Shown here piece after piece: positions 34,929 to 47,200 of a DNA stretch of 64,000 nt. The notes under the pieces are model-generated. The model searched no databases. It was not told the origin of the DNA and saw only the letters and a program-made list of their open reading frames with translations. Position 1 is the first letter of the stretch. Every line of letters starts with the position of its first letter. The position numbers and the translations under genes are program-made. Origin of the DNA: Collybiopsis luxurians FD-317 M1 (Eukaryota > Basidiomycota > Agaricomycetes > Agaricales > Omphalotaceae); contig KN834772.1 in the NCBI GenBank assembly GCA_000827265.1, positions 62,001-126,000 of the forward strand, read 5' to 3'.

Positions 34929-36057
34929 TGTTGGTACGAGGAATGTATAGATGAATAGTATTTGTGGGAATGTGTTTCGCGATGAATGTAAATGGATGGA
35001 TAGATAGATAGATACGCGCCTCCTTTAAATATTGTTAAGCAGAAATGTGAATAGATTTGTGAATTGCATCGCACAGTAAATTCAGTGACATCGCCGAAAA
35101 CTATATAAATCGCAGTCCTGATAATTGAAGGGCGATGCTGTATATACGATGGAGAGATGTGTCGACATTCAGAATGAGTAACTCTTACAAAGGCTTAGTA
35201 GAAGATTTCACCCGTGCCTTTTTCACTGCTTTGAAACCCCGCTCGACGCACGTCAGATGTATCTGATACATCGAGATCGATGGAAAGTGAAGCCTGTGGA
35301 AAGGAATGATGCCATACGGACGTTAACTAGCGTATGTGGGCTCATGAAGTGTTCCGCAAGATGTATGCACCAAATGCTGCCGGACGATGCGCCACTCTAT
35401 ACCCGAGCCCGTCGATCTTCAACGGCAGGTTCCAAGAGCTCAACTGATGGAGGTATCTCACTCGGGCTGTCTCTTGTTGGCACGGTGAGCAAAAATGACA
35501 AAGTACAAGACGGGTAAAGAATGAGGGGCTGGAAGGCCGCGACTTGACCGAACTGTTCCCCATGACGAAAATCATACGTGAATGCAGTGACACTGCGGAT
35601 CCGGGATAAGCCAAATGAATTCATCAACCTCGTACCGAGGCTACTGGGCTGTAGATATAAGAGGAATTCGTATGTAGCTAATCATTCCACCCCACCCAGG
35701 ATGCAACTCATCGAATAATATTTGACGATCAAAAAAAGGCTCAAACTTGTCGGTGCGTCGATGGTCCAACGTCCCAGAGCTAGTATGCAATCTCAATGTT
35801 GTGATGATACAGCCTATGCGAGGAATTGGCAAAAGAAAGCTTTGCAAGACAAGAGTCACACAATGAAAATTATATCCGTTGTCGTCGTCGCCGCGGGAAC
35901 AATAGAGGGAGGACAAAGCAGGCCGGGCGAGGGGGGGAAAAGGTGTTGGGCGTTTGTTGTGGGAGTAGCTTATAAAGGGTAGCGTCCGGCACGTGACTGC
36001 GGCAACTCAGAATTGGTATCAGCGGGTTCCACCATCGTCGACTGCAGTGGGCAGAGG
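34929..36057. other. Intergenic stretch between U2 and Spt7
   Basis: It holds a short GATA microsatellite (GATGGATAGATAGATAGATA at about 34993) and a TATA-like ACTATATAAAT at about 35099. There is also a perfect palindrome GATGTATC-T-GATACATC at about 35253. The frames at 35257-35517 (+) and 35641-35916 (-) have no motif. Confidence 0.45.
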
Positions 36058-39000
36058 ATGAATGTGAGTATTACTGGCCATCAGCCCACACAACCCTGAC
36101 AGAATCTTGTATAGCACCTGCTCAAGACCTTGTCGGATAGCAAGGTCAAGGCTTTACCCGATGTTGACCTCAAATCACTGTTGAGCACAGTCAGGGATGG
36201 TCGAGGCGTAAGTGACCAGCAATTTTGACCGGAATTCAGCCTCCTAACAGCCCTTGGGCAGCGAAAGGATGAAAATGCGCTCTCGAACGCCTTTTACGAC
36301 TCCCTTGAGGGTGTATTGGCGGACCTCAGAACGGTTACTCTGGTAAGTCACGCCGCAAGATGATGTAACTTTAGCCTGAACCGCGTCCAAGGATAACCAT
36401 GATGCGGAAGCTTTCCTCAAGCCTGTACTCAAAGCCGAAGTCCCCACTTATTCTGACGGTAAGTCTAGACTTTCGTTCCTGTCCAACAAAACGCTCATCA
36501 TCCGGCCAGTGATATCCAATCCAATGGACTTTCAAACGATGGGTAAGAAGCTTAAATCAAGGAGTTACAAATCAAAGAAGGAGTTCAAGGATGATTTGGA
36601 TCTCATTTGGGCAAATTGTATCCAGTTCAACACCGAGGTAGGTCCATGGTTTTGGTCGCGAAACGCTCAAATCGATTTCACCTTGGTGCAGCACCATGGA
36701 ATATCTAAAGCCGCTATGCGACTCAAAGCAAAAGCGGAGAAACTACTTGCAAATGTCACGGACCGCAGGGAACGTCTAGATCCACATCTCCCAAATGATC
36801 TCTCCACTCTTGGCGCAATAAAGATCAATGGCATAAACGGACGCGCACATACCCGTACCCCATCCGCTTCCAAAACCCCTACACTATCTACCAAATCATC
36901 GTCCATAGCCAAGGCCGTCAAGATCGCTCGACGGAGCGGTGCCTTTGAAGAATCTCCTGCCTTGGTCCGAACCCCAGAAGGAATGGTCAAGTTCCGGGAA
37001 ATGGACCAAAGCCTGCAGGCTGGTCCGTCTTCTGCTGTAGGCACCCGGATGCGAGAATTGCTCTCAGAGCATGAAGACGACTATGACAGCGAGTCGGCAA
37101 GTCTGGGGGATAAACGAAAGGTTGTTAATGGGATCAACGATTCTCGAGCTCATAAACGTGCCCGATTTGCCACCCCGTTACCCGTGTCTGACTCTTCTCC
37201 CAACTCCCCAACAACAGCATCACCCACCGACGACGAACTCACCCAGTTATGGTGGACAACCGTCCAATCCGATGCCATGCTGCCCAACGGTCTACCCGAA
37301 ATTCCCTTCCCCTCATCAATACCATCACATCCATTCCTAAAACCCCCAATACCCAATTCAAAATCTGCAACCGCGAAGAAGAAGAAACGGCGCAAGAAGC
37401 TACCGGATTCGTATCGACCAGAAGATAAGCCAAAAGCGTTGTTGACGTTGATGAACAGCAACATTCGGACGATTAAGCGCGTGCGACATACCCATGCCCG
37501 ATTTGCTGCTCTTGGTCTTGCCAAAGATACTGGTGCGGGGAATGAGGATGGGGACAACGAGACGGCAGCGACGGCGTATAATGCGCCCGGGAGTGCAGCC
37601 GCTGGATCTGGTTCGGGGAGTGGTTTGGGTCTAGGTCCGGGAGCTGGTGGAGATGCGATGGATGTGGAAGAAGCCACTGACGACCGAGTCGATGAACGGC
37701 CTTGGGAGGTGCCTACGCGGGGAGGAAGGAAACTGAGCGGGATTGAGATGGGTGATGAATATGCGGACGATTGCGTGCGGTGGATGAACGGCAAGGTTTT
37801 GGAGCATGCTGGTTTTCAAGGTATGTATCATGACGATTTATAATTCTTCTCCTTCGTCTCTTGTACTTTGGGTTTGTACGTCTACGTGCCTGCAGGCGTA
37901 GCATATTTTATTTCTCCAAACACGTTGTAATCATGCGTTTATACCATTCAATTTGCTTTGACTCATTTTTTGTTCATGTGTGCTTTGTCTGACTCTATCT
38001 AACCTGTCTATTCTCACAGGTACATCGAAAGCCACGCTAGACGTTCTCTCTGGCGTAACGTCAGAATATCTTCTCAACGTTGGTCGCTCAATCAAATTCC
38101 TAGTGGACAAGTTTGCACATACAATGAGTCCAGAGGTAATTGATTCTTTTAGGCCTTTCATCATTCTCTAATGAACGACTTGCACAGGAAATTATCCTTC
38201 ATACACTATTCGAAAGCGGCATCTCCGAAATCCAGGATCTTGAGCGCTACGTTGCCGATGACGTAGAACGATATGGTTCGCGGTTGGCAGACATCGAGAA
38301 GAAACTGGTTGGAGCTTATCGGGAAATTGTAAGTTTTTACCCTTTCGAGCCGAGTTATCGGAGCTTTGAGCTGATGGGGTTTTCTCCGTAGACTTCTGTC
38401 GATAGTGTCGAGGACGAGGGTCTGTTCGATGAAGAAGAGGAAGACGAAACTAGTGCTTTGGCTCTGTACGTTTTGACGGCAATTTGGTTGACATGAGGCT
38501 GACGGTCTTCGTTATAGTGGCGAATTCGCGGATGTGCTCGGAGTTGATTATTTCGGCCTCCGCGAACTTGGCATTGCAGACGAGTTTGGCATGCAAAGCC
38601 TGACTATTCCGAAAAGACTGCTCAAAGGGAAGAAGAAACGAGAGAATCTCCCCGCAGTGTACGTATTTGCCATCCTGCGATTCCCTTGAGCTTTTTGACC
38701 TAAATGATGCCTTTTAGTGCCAAGCCGACCGAACCTCCACCGCCTTTCCCGCCACCGCCACCTTTTCTACCACTCACCGCTGGACAGATTCCAGAACAGA
38801 TTGGGCTTTTGCAAAAATATTATCAGGAGCGGATACCATTGCTGCCACCTTCGATACCTTCCACACAGACAATATATCCGCTCGCCCCACCATCTCTTCC
38901 TGGCCCCTCATTGGGCAATCCTTATCCTATCCCATCTCTCCCCAAACCTACGATTCCTTCCCTTCGCGGTCCTTCTGGTACTTTACCAACCCCCTCATCG

Positions 39001-39663
39001 CTATCCCAGACATCTACCCTTTCTGCATCGCCATCATCAAATTCTACAAGCATCCCATCATCCTCATTAGCTTCATCATCATCGCAGACCCTAGTAGCTG
39101 GTCATCCCCCATCGCCGCCACCTCCACCTCCCGATACAATTATACCTGATGACTCTCCGCAGCCGAATCAAGTCAAGATGGGACCCCTTGGGCAAATCGT
39201 CAAGACTGGTTCGTCGTATCCCGCTGCCAAGAAAAAGACGAAAGCTGCAGCTGCAGCTGCCGCCGCCGCCGCCACCGCTTCGACTGCCAATAACATCAAC
39301 GCCTCTCCTGGCAAAGCCTACCCAGCTTCAATGTCCAATCCGCCTTCAGCAGATCTGAACGGGGTCGGTATGATGAATGGCATCGTCACACCTGGTCCTG
39401 GATCAGCGACGGGTGCCATGGAGCTCTCCGCTGGTGTTGGAGATCCCTCTGGTGTTCTTCCTCATGCTGGATTTCCGGGAGGAGTGAATGGTGTCGGAGT
39501 TGGTCCTGCGACGACCCCGAAGAAGAAGAAGGGTGCGACGGGGATTGGGAGTGGGAATGGAGGGAAGAAGAAAGCTGCGCAAGCACAAGCGCAGAATGGT
39601 CAGCATGGGCAACAGGACCCTAGACCCCCTCCGTTTCCTCCGGTGGTAGCTGCAAGTGCTTGA
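36058..39663 (+). CDS. SPT7: SAGA complex subunit Spt7 (bromodomain and histone-fold protein)
   Basis: Eleven exons (36058-36063, 36115-36207, 36262-36342, 36392-36458, 36510-36637, 36692-37820, 38020-38135, 38188-38328, 38392-38465, 38518-38658, 38718-39663) join in phase to 973 residues. A bromodomain at about 35-150 shows VISNPMDFQTMGKKL and DLIWANCIQFNTE. A histone fold at about 480-590 begins YADDCVRWMN and continues VTSEYLLNVGRSIKFLVDKF and EIILHTLFESG. The motif DYFGLRELGIADEFGMQSL is the conserved Spt7/STAF65-gamma region. The C-terminus is Pro-rich, then has a poly-Ala run and a Gly/Lys-rich end. Spt7 is a scaffold of the SAGA histone acetyltransferase and pairs by histone fold with Taf10. 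The seventh exon follows an unusually long 199-nt intron. The first exon encodes only two residues. Confidence 0.93.
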
Positions 39664-41409
39664 TGCTCGCCTCCCTTCTTCCGTCCTCTTGCACCCCCGC
39701 CCTTCCCCCTCTCTTTCTTTGTCTCTGGTCTTTGTTATTCATGGTCATGGTCGTGTTTTGTCATAATCATCCTCAATGTTGTTGTTTATTCCATCTACTC
39801 ACTACTTGCTCTCCTGCTCCTCATCGTTTTATCCTACTCTATCTCATCCTACTTGCCTCCGTACTCGAATTATTTATTGTCGCATGTCATACCTACAGGA
39901 TTCCGTTTTCTTTTTCTTCTCCTTCTCGCCTTTCTTTGATCTTTGACTCTGTGTAATGGATGTCCTGAGTCAAATGTGAGGTGGGTTTTGAAACAAACGG
40001 CGGACCTCCTTTTCTACTCTCTAGTCGAGTTTTTTTTTCTTTTGTTTTTCCTTGCTCTTTCTTTTCCTCCTCACTGTATCCGGATATTTGGCATTTTGTA
40101 TCAGTAATCAATGCATTAGTACGTACTGAGTAGGTAGGTAGGTAGGTAAGGTTAAAATTAAACGCAGTTTAACTTTTTTTGCCGTTCTTTCCTGAAGCTG
40201 TTAGTGAACGAAGGTATGTGCACAACTTGGCGGTACATTGAAGTTGTAGCATCTGGGCGGGGCTCACACCTACCCTCTATCTCCACAGAAGGTTCGTCGA
40301 CACTTGGAGACTTTGGGAGATAAAGATTGGTACTACTGAAGAACATGCTTCCCGAGATTCCTGATTTCTAGTGGAAATGTTTCCTCCAAACCTTTGGTGG
40401 GTGCACCGTGTCATATCCTAGTATTCCTCATTAACTTGAAGGAAGCTAATGTCGAAATGTGGCAAAGACCCAAAAAAATAACCTTGTTTTGCTAATTACC
40501 CCATTAGATCGATACCAGAGTCCTACTTGCCCACTTGCGGGCCCGAAGTTACAGCATATCGGAATGGGAGGACTGTTGCTCGGTTTGATAGCCCGTTTCT
40601 CGGGGGACCTATACCGGCCGCACATCCCTGATCAAACGAAAATTGGTGTTGGGACCGTAATCAAGGAAGGCCCAAAAGAGATATTGCGAGCTGTGGGTGT
40701 TTTGTGTCTGAAGGGAGAAGAACAGCTTTGCGATATGAACCCAAAATGGAGATGTCGGAAATTGGAGTAGATAGGTAGCGGGAGGGTTGAACGGATACGA
40801 GCACCTTTTGGCAAGCTCTTAAGGGTGGACGAAGACAGGTCAGAGCTGAGACTCGTCCAGTAATTGCCCGAGGGGAGATGCTGGACTAGAGCATATCTGG
40901 GATCGAAGGAGGGGGGACGTTCTGATATGAGGGATTCGAGATGGCCTGGAAGTTCCGCAGACTAAATGGAAGCCTGATCCAAGAGGGAAAGAACAAATTT
41001 GCCGAAAGCTTGCCATTGAGTAGCTTTCTCCGAGGGATGAGGGCGAGAACTTTGAAGGGATATAGGAAATAGGTGTTGAATAGTCGACTGTGAAAGAATG
41101 AAAATGAGAAGGCAAAGTGTCACTTAGAGTTGGGACAGTGGATGATTCGGAGAATCATGGAGCAAAGTTCGCAATTAATACAAAGATTCATAGGAAACAC
41201 TGGGTCTAGGAGACCATTTCATTATAAGTAGAAAATTATCATACCGATACAAAGAGGGCAAGAAAACAAAGGGCATCGTCATGGTGGCAAAAAGGCATTG
41301 GAGGAGACGTTTGACACAACATAAACCTCGCTACAGTGCGGAATATTCAAAAATCATTGCGAAAGTATGTATAAGGGATACGACAAGGACTGAAATTGAA
41401 ACAGGAGGA
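39664..41409. other. Intergenic stretch of 1.7 kb
   Basis: The first 430 bases are pyrimidine-rich 3' flank of Spt7. A GGTA microsatellite lies at about 40130-40148. The frame 40459-40770 has no motif. The last part is the 3' flank of the FunK1 gene. Confidence 0.5.
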
Positions 41410-43855
41410 TCATTTGGACTTCTTCCTAGACTTCTTCTGTGGTAGAATAGCCCTACGCTTCCGGCCTGCGACGGGAGAAGCCTCTTGTGCCCGCTTCTTC
41501 ACAGATGTCAGCTGTACAGACGATGCGTGCTGTAGAACCAACTTTAGGGCTGTGACACAATCACTATGAACAGTTTTGTATGTCTTGATATCAAAGGTAA
41601 GGGTAGGGAAGGACATTTCCACCTCGCAGTATGCCTTTGTCAAGAGTTGAGCAAACTGCATAACAGTCGGAAGCAGAAACTGAAAAGAATCGGACAAAAA
41701 GCCTTGCAAGTCCGGTAACCTAAAGAACGGCATACGCGCATTGTTTTCTAGCTTCCCGTTAAATAACCGATTCATTTGAGCTTGACGTAGATCGGGGTTC
41801 GGAGAACGAGAATCCCCTTTGGAGTTCGGAGAACGAGTATCCCCGTCGTTGAAAAATAGGATCCAAACGAGAATCCACCAAATGAACTCCAAATCGTGTA
41901 GGGGGTTGTATAAAAAGGCAGGCCGTGGGGTATTAGGGTCGGGAGTATAGCTATAGGGATAGAAGCCATAGGTGTTCATGATTGCCTCACAGGCCATGAA
42001 CGATGGTGTTCCCTATCGAACAACACTCAGCATTTGCAATTGAAGAAGAAAATGAAAGCTTATCGTGCGAACAGGATGACCGACATGGTCAGTCTTGAAC
42101 TTCGCATATTCAAGATCACCTATAATCCCTGTGTTCCTTTCTTCGCAGTAATAGAGATTACCAGAGCTGATGTCCCGGTGGACCCAGCCCGCTCCATGAA
42201 TGACTTGCAGTGCTATACCATCAGGTCAGTACCGAATATCAGCTATTGAAGAGAACGTACCAGAGATGACCTTGATCATGGCAAATAAGACATTTCCCAA
42301 ATTTGGTTCGTTCTGAAGAGTAATCGCATACTGTTCGAACATGATGCGGTAGTGGCACCGCTGGGTGTTGAGAATATCGAATCTCTTCTCTTGATCGTCA
42401 TTTGTGTTTGCTTCGGAACTTTCCTCGTCCTCAGCCTTGTCCTTATCCTCGTCCTCGTCCTCGTCCTGATCTTCAGGTTGACTTTCACACAGAGCATCAC
42501 GATCAGGATCGTCAGGTGTACTGAGCCCGAAGCTCTGGCTTGACATCGGGGCAGGTTTAGGCGGCGAGAGAAGGGGTACTGAGGTGGCATTAGATGTATC
42601 ATATCCCCGAAGAATTTTGGTTTCAGTGTCGTCATCCTCGCCCTCGATCTGCACTCGACCACTTGCGATGGGTTTGAAAAGGCATTCCCTGACAAGGGCT
42701 TGAAGCTGAGGTCCATCCTCGCGATTTTCCGTGTAACGGTCGACATCCTCAAGTATCCGATTATAAATTTCATCTTCCGTTCGCCGAGTTGTCTCGACCC
42801 ATAAATCTTTCAGGACACGGATCTGGTTTTTCGTATCTTGAACCTTCCAGACTCGTACACCACGGCCGAAAGGATTTTTCGCTGAGCGGTCACACAGCGT
42901 TTCCGTGGTGGTATAAACCTTGTTGTCGATGAGGATGTTATATTGTCGTCGAGAGTCGGTATGGGAGAAGGCGGAAGAGAAGGCGATCGAAAGAAAGATA
43001 TGGACAAGACTGAGACCATCCTGAGAGAGGAAAGATGAAGAACATCACGAAAGAAGAGTATAGAAACATACCTTCATAAGATCCACTTCTTCGCTCTTTA
43101 ATAGTGTCCCACGATTCAGCATCCAGAGACGCAACGAAATATTCTCGATAGTGGTGCCGAGGACGAAACGCCTGCATGGATCTAAAGCAAGTACTCTGTT
43201 TGCATTCCAGAGTAATTTCTTGATGTCCTGAAAACACTTGTGAGCAAGATAAAGGAACCCACAATGAACCTACATCATCAGTAGACCGGACATTCTTCAG
43301 CTTCTTGAACTCCTGCAGAACGCAGGCTCTGTAGACCGAAAACCTACGGGTCCCTCTTGCTTGGCTTGATGCTCGCCTCCTGGACGATGTTCCCTCCTTA
43401 TGTCGGCTCGGGGAACTTCACGTCAACTTGCCTTTAGCCGCCCTCTCCTTCTCGTCTCTCTTCAAACTCTTCAGCCTTTCGTTCATTCGTCTCATCGGAG
43501 TGTCCAAGATCTCGGAGAACGCGTCCGGACGCGAATCTTCTCTCCGCTCCGAATCCAGACTGGTATTTCCGTGCACTACGAAGTTGAAATTCTGTTCGAG
43601 TTCGTTTCGAGCCACATGTTGGCCGGCATCGACAATTTGCTGGAAAACTGTCGCCAAAGGAGCATAGGCTCTAGTTTCGTGCTCTTTCGAGTCAGCGGGA
43701 TCATGCTCGAAAGCAGTCCAGCGAGCTTTCTTGCTGTCGTAGAAGCCTCGTTGTTTGAGAACCTCGAAAACCTCTTTACTTTTGTTGTTAAGTTTAGAAG
43801 GGAGTCGGGGCCAAATGGAACGGAGAAAGTCATCAACGGATGCGACAAGAGTCAT
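41410..43855 (-). CDS. FunK1-type protein kinase
   Basis: Exons 43422-43855, 43274-43379, 43072-43227, 42261-43020, 42064-42212 and 41410-42012 join in phase to 735 residues. Family hallmarks are VWKVQDTKNQIRVLKDLWVE (conserved K of the N-lobe), VHRDISSGNLYY (catalytic loop, about 496-507), IIGDLEYAKF (DLE in place of DFG, usual in FunK1) and PSFMACEA. An acidic insert (EDQDEDEDEDKDKAEDEE) lies before the catalytic loop, and the C-terminus is basic (KKSRKKSK). FunK1 kinases are greatly expanded in multicellular mushrooms and act at unknown targets. The intron 42013-42063 starts with ATAAGC rather than GTAAGC. The start used is the first ATG in frame; the frame stays open 13 codons farther upstream. 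Confidence 0.88.
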
Positions 43856-44226
43856 TTGAGGATATTCGGAGACATAGAAATCTGTTCGCCTCAAATCTAG
43901 CTTTGGCTCGTGTTGGAGTGGTCAGTTAAGAGAAAGATGAGCGTTAAGAACAACACCGATGCGGCTCAATTTGGTCAAGAACTCGGAGTTTGCAAAGTAC
44001 AAATAAACAGTCGTTAAACAACTTGAAACTGCAAAACCTTACGCAACCCACTTCGAGTTTAAGTTCAAAGATTGTGCTATAGAAATTGAGAGATATAATA
44101 CAAGTATTTTAGTATGTATCGTAAAGAATGTCCTCTATAGATGCCCTTGTAAATGTTAATAGGAGTTGTATCGTAGTTTTGTATACATTATGCATAAGGA
44201 TCGTTGAAAATTTCTATTGTTTTACT
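43856..44226. other. Promoter side of FunK1 and 3' flank of the ABC transporter
   Basis: No gene is seen in these 370 bases. Confidence 0.5.
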
Positions 44227-47200
44227 CTATTTCTTGCCAAAACGCTTCTTTAGCGATGAAAACAAACTGCCTCTACGGATACGGAAGAACCAAGTGAAAA
44301 TATAAACGCAAACAATCTGTAAGGAGCAAAGTCAGTATCTTGATTAATCCGCAGGGTTGAAGGGAAGACTCACGTTAAACACTATGTAAATGCACAAGAA
44401 CCCAATGTTTCTCCAGCGATGAGAATACGAAATGTTGAATGAAGACAAGAGGAACTGGTCGGTGGTCGCGGTGGAGCAAAAGTTACAGCTGGAGGTGGCA
44501 TCGGGATTTGCGAGGTATCCCCCAGCCTGGCTGATGTAGTTGGCCATATACTGTCCACAAGTAAGTCCGGAAGGAGGTGTCAACGTAGCAAGTTCGACGT
44601 CGGCACACTGGATGCTCTGTCTTCCAAGTGCTTGACCGAGAAGACCCTCGATGACGTAGGTGTATGGCGAGACATGGTACATCCATTTCCACCACCCTAG
44701 CTCCCTGAAAGGCTGCAAAACACCGTTGCTGAAGGATCGAAAAGTTAGTTTCACGAATGTGCAAGCGTTAAACTTGAAACTCACAAAGTCAAGACGAATG
44801 AGAACAACAAGCTGAATGCCAAGGCAGCGATTTCAGCGTTTGGAGTCATTGCAGCGACGGCATCCGCAAAGGAGACATAATAGAATGGGAAGACGACGCC
44901 GAGAAGGAGGAAGGTATATCCAGCGCGCGCACTTGGGAAGCCGACAGTCCAGTACCAGCAGAAGAAGAAAAGCGAAGATCCCAGCATATTCCAAGGTATC
45001 TCTGCTACCAGCTGCGCGGTGACCAAAGCAGACCAATGATACATGCGACTGGGGCGCTCTCGAATCTCGTAGACTTTTCGCATATTGAGGAAAGGAACTT
45101 GAAGCTGGTTAGCGACTGGTACCGAAATGATAGTGCCCATGTAAATCGCCTGAGGGACTAAGGTTAGGACTTGCCAAAAAAAAAAACACGTTTACTCACG
45201 AAAAGCTTGTTCTGAGTACCCTGCTGCGTGTTTTTGGCTTTCCAGAAAGTAAATCCGATGAAAAGACCACCAGCGACATTTAGGATAAGTTTTGCCAAAA
45301 GATAGGTTGGGTCCCTCCATCTGAACATCATGTCCCTCCTCACGAGCTGAGTAAACTGGTTCATCCATCCCGTGGCGTATTCCGACTGCAGCGTAGTAGC
45401 TATCGCAGCCTTGTTCTTGCCATCTTCGTAGATCTTAGCGATGGAATCTTGAACGACCTTGGCCTCGGGCGAGTTTTGCCAGATTTCGTGCCAGTCTCGG
45501 TCCGAAGTCTGAGTTGCGCCGGCACCGATAGAGTCCAGAATGTACTCGGCGGGATTCTCCGCAGGGTCACAGTGACGGGCACCGTTCCTCTCAAAGTACT
45601 GAATGAGCGTTGTCGCCTTGTGTCCTAGATCACCGAAATAAACAGTCTGACCACCCCTGCGAAGTAAAAGGAGACGATCAAAGACTTGGAATAGTTCGGC
45701 AGACGGCTGGTGAATCCTGTTGGACAGAGTTCAATAAATAACGTTGGGGAACCGGGAATACTGTTGAACAACTTACGTGCACAGAATAGCTTGTCCATTG
45801 TTCGCCAAAGAGCGCAAAAACTCCATGATGGCCCAAGCGCTCTGAGAGTCCAATCCAGACGTTGGCTCATCCAAAAAGAGCAACAATTTCGGCTTGGCAG
45901 CAAGTTCGACGGCGATAGTGGTTCTCTTGCGATGTTCGACGCCGAGACTACCGACCACGGCGTCAGCCATTTGTTCGAGACCGCACATCTTCAAGCAAGT
46001 TTCGACACTGAGAAGACGATCAGTAAAAAGAGATGAGGTCCAAATAGAAACCAACTGACTATGCTTCCTTTTCAGCCAAAGGAACCGAGGCCGGTTGTCG
46101 CAATTTTGCAGAGAGCAAGAGAGCTTCCCTGACCGTATCCGTTGGGACATGGGTGTCCATCTGCTGACAGTAACCACTATCCAGGTAGCATGTTAGACAA
46201 ACATACCAAGGCCAAAAGGGAGAGAGACTCACGTCTGCGCCTGAAAATCAGGAGGCAAAGGCCGTCCACTAACAAGCATATCACCCGTAACCACACCAGT
46301 GCTAACCCTCTGAGCGAGAACATTCAAAAGCGTTGTCTTCCCCGCTCCGGACTCTCCCATGAGCGCAGTCAATTTACCCGGAACGACAAACCCAGAAACA
46401 TCATCCAAAAGCTTTCGGTGACCATCAGCGACGGGTACGACATAATTGATTCCTTTCCAAGAGAAAATCTCCGTCATCGTCACGGCAGCTTGAGCAGCCT
46501 CTTGCGCAACTTCCTTCTCCTGCACAGGCTCCGGTTCCGCCGCCGCGCCCTTCTCCTCGTCGTTGTTGTTAGAGGTAACAACAGGGGCCTTTGAACCGCG
46601 CTTAAACAACACCCGAGTCGAATCGCCAGAAAGTGTCGTATTGAACTCGGAAAAGATAAACAGGACAGTAAGGAAAGCTGCTGCAAAACCGATGAGAATA
46701 CCGAAATTGCGCCAAGTATTGCCATAGCTGTATTGGTAGGATAGACGGACAAACTCCTTCCCGCTGACGGTCGACTGACCGGGAACTGAACCGACAGTGG
46801 TACAGACTTGATTCGAGAGAGTGATGTTTTCATATCCTGGGCCGGAAGGGACGAGGGATGCACAGGTACCATCGAGTGTGCGGAATTCATTGGTAAGGAC
46901 ACTCTCAAAGCCGTAGCGGAGGGGCTGCGTAGAACAAGTTGGTGAACTGTATACGATCAGTTTAGGGAATGACATACGTTGATCCAAGAGATCCACTCCA
47001 ACGCTCCGATCATCGATGCCTTTGGGATGGTGTAACCAGTATAGATGACCAAACCGAGCAAGATAATACCCGAAACCGCCTGAGCAGTAGCTTCGCTCTT
47101 GAACAAAGCCGCGATGGCGCGGAACCAGGCTTTCATCGTGACCGTCATCGTGAACAGGAACAAGAAAAACACGCTACGCAATACCCCCTATAAGTCCAAA

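Noticed and set aside
34990..35017. GATA-type microsatellite as a possible array or CRISPR
   Set aside because: A simple 4-bp repeat without spacers; no CRISPR-like pattern anywhere in the window.
37150..37794. 214-codon minus-strand frame within Spt7
   Set aside because: It is antisense to the large Spt7 exon, with Ser/Pro composition mirroring the Gly/Ala-rich sense strand.
43400..43900. 166-codon plus-strand frame
   Set aside because: Antisense shadow of FunK1 exon 1.
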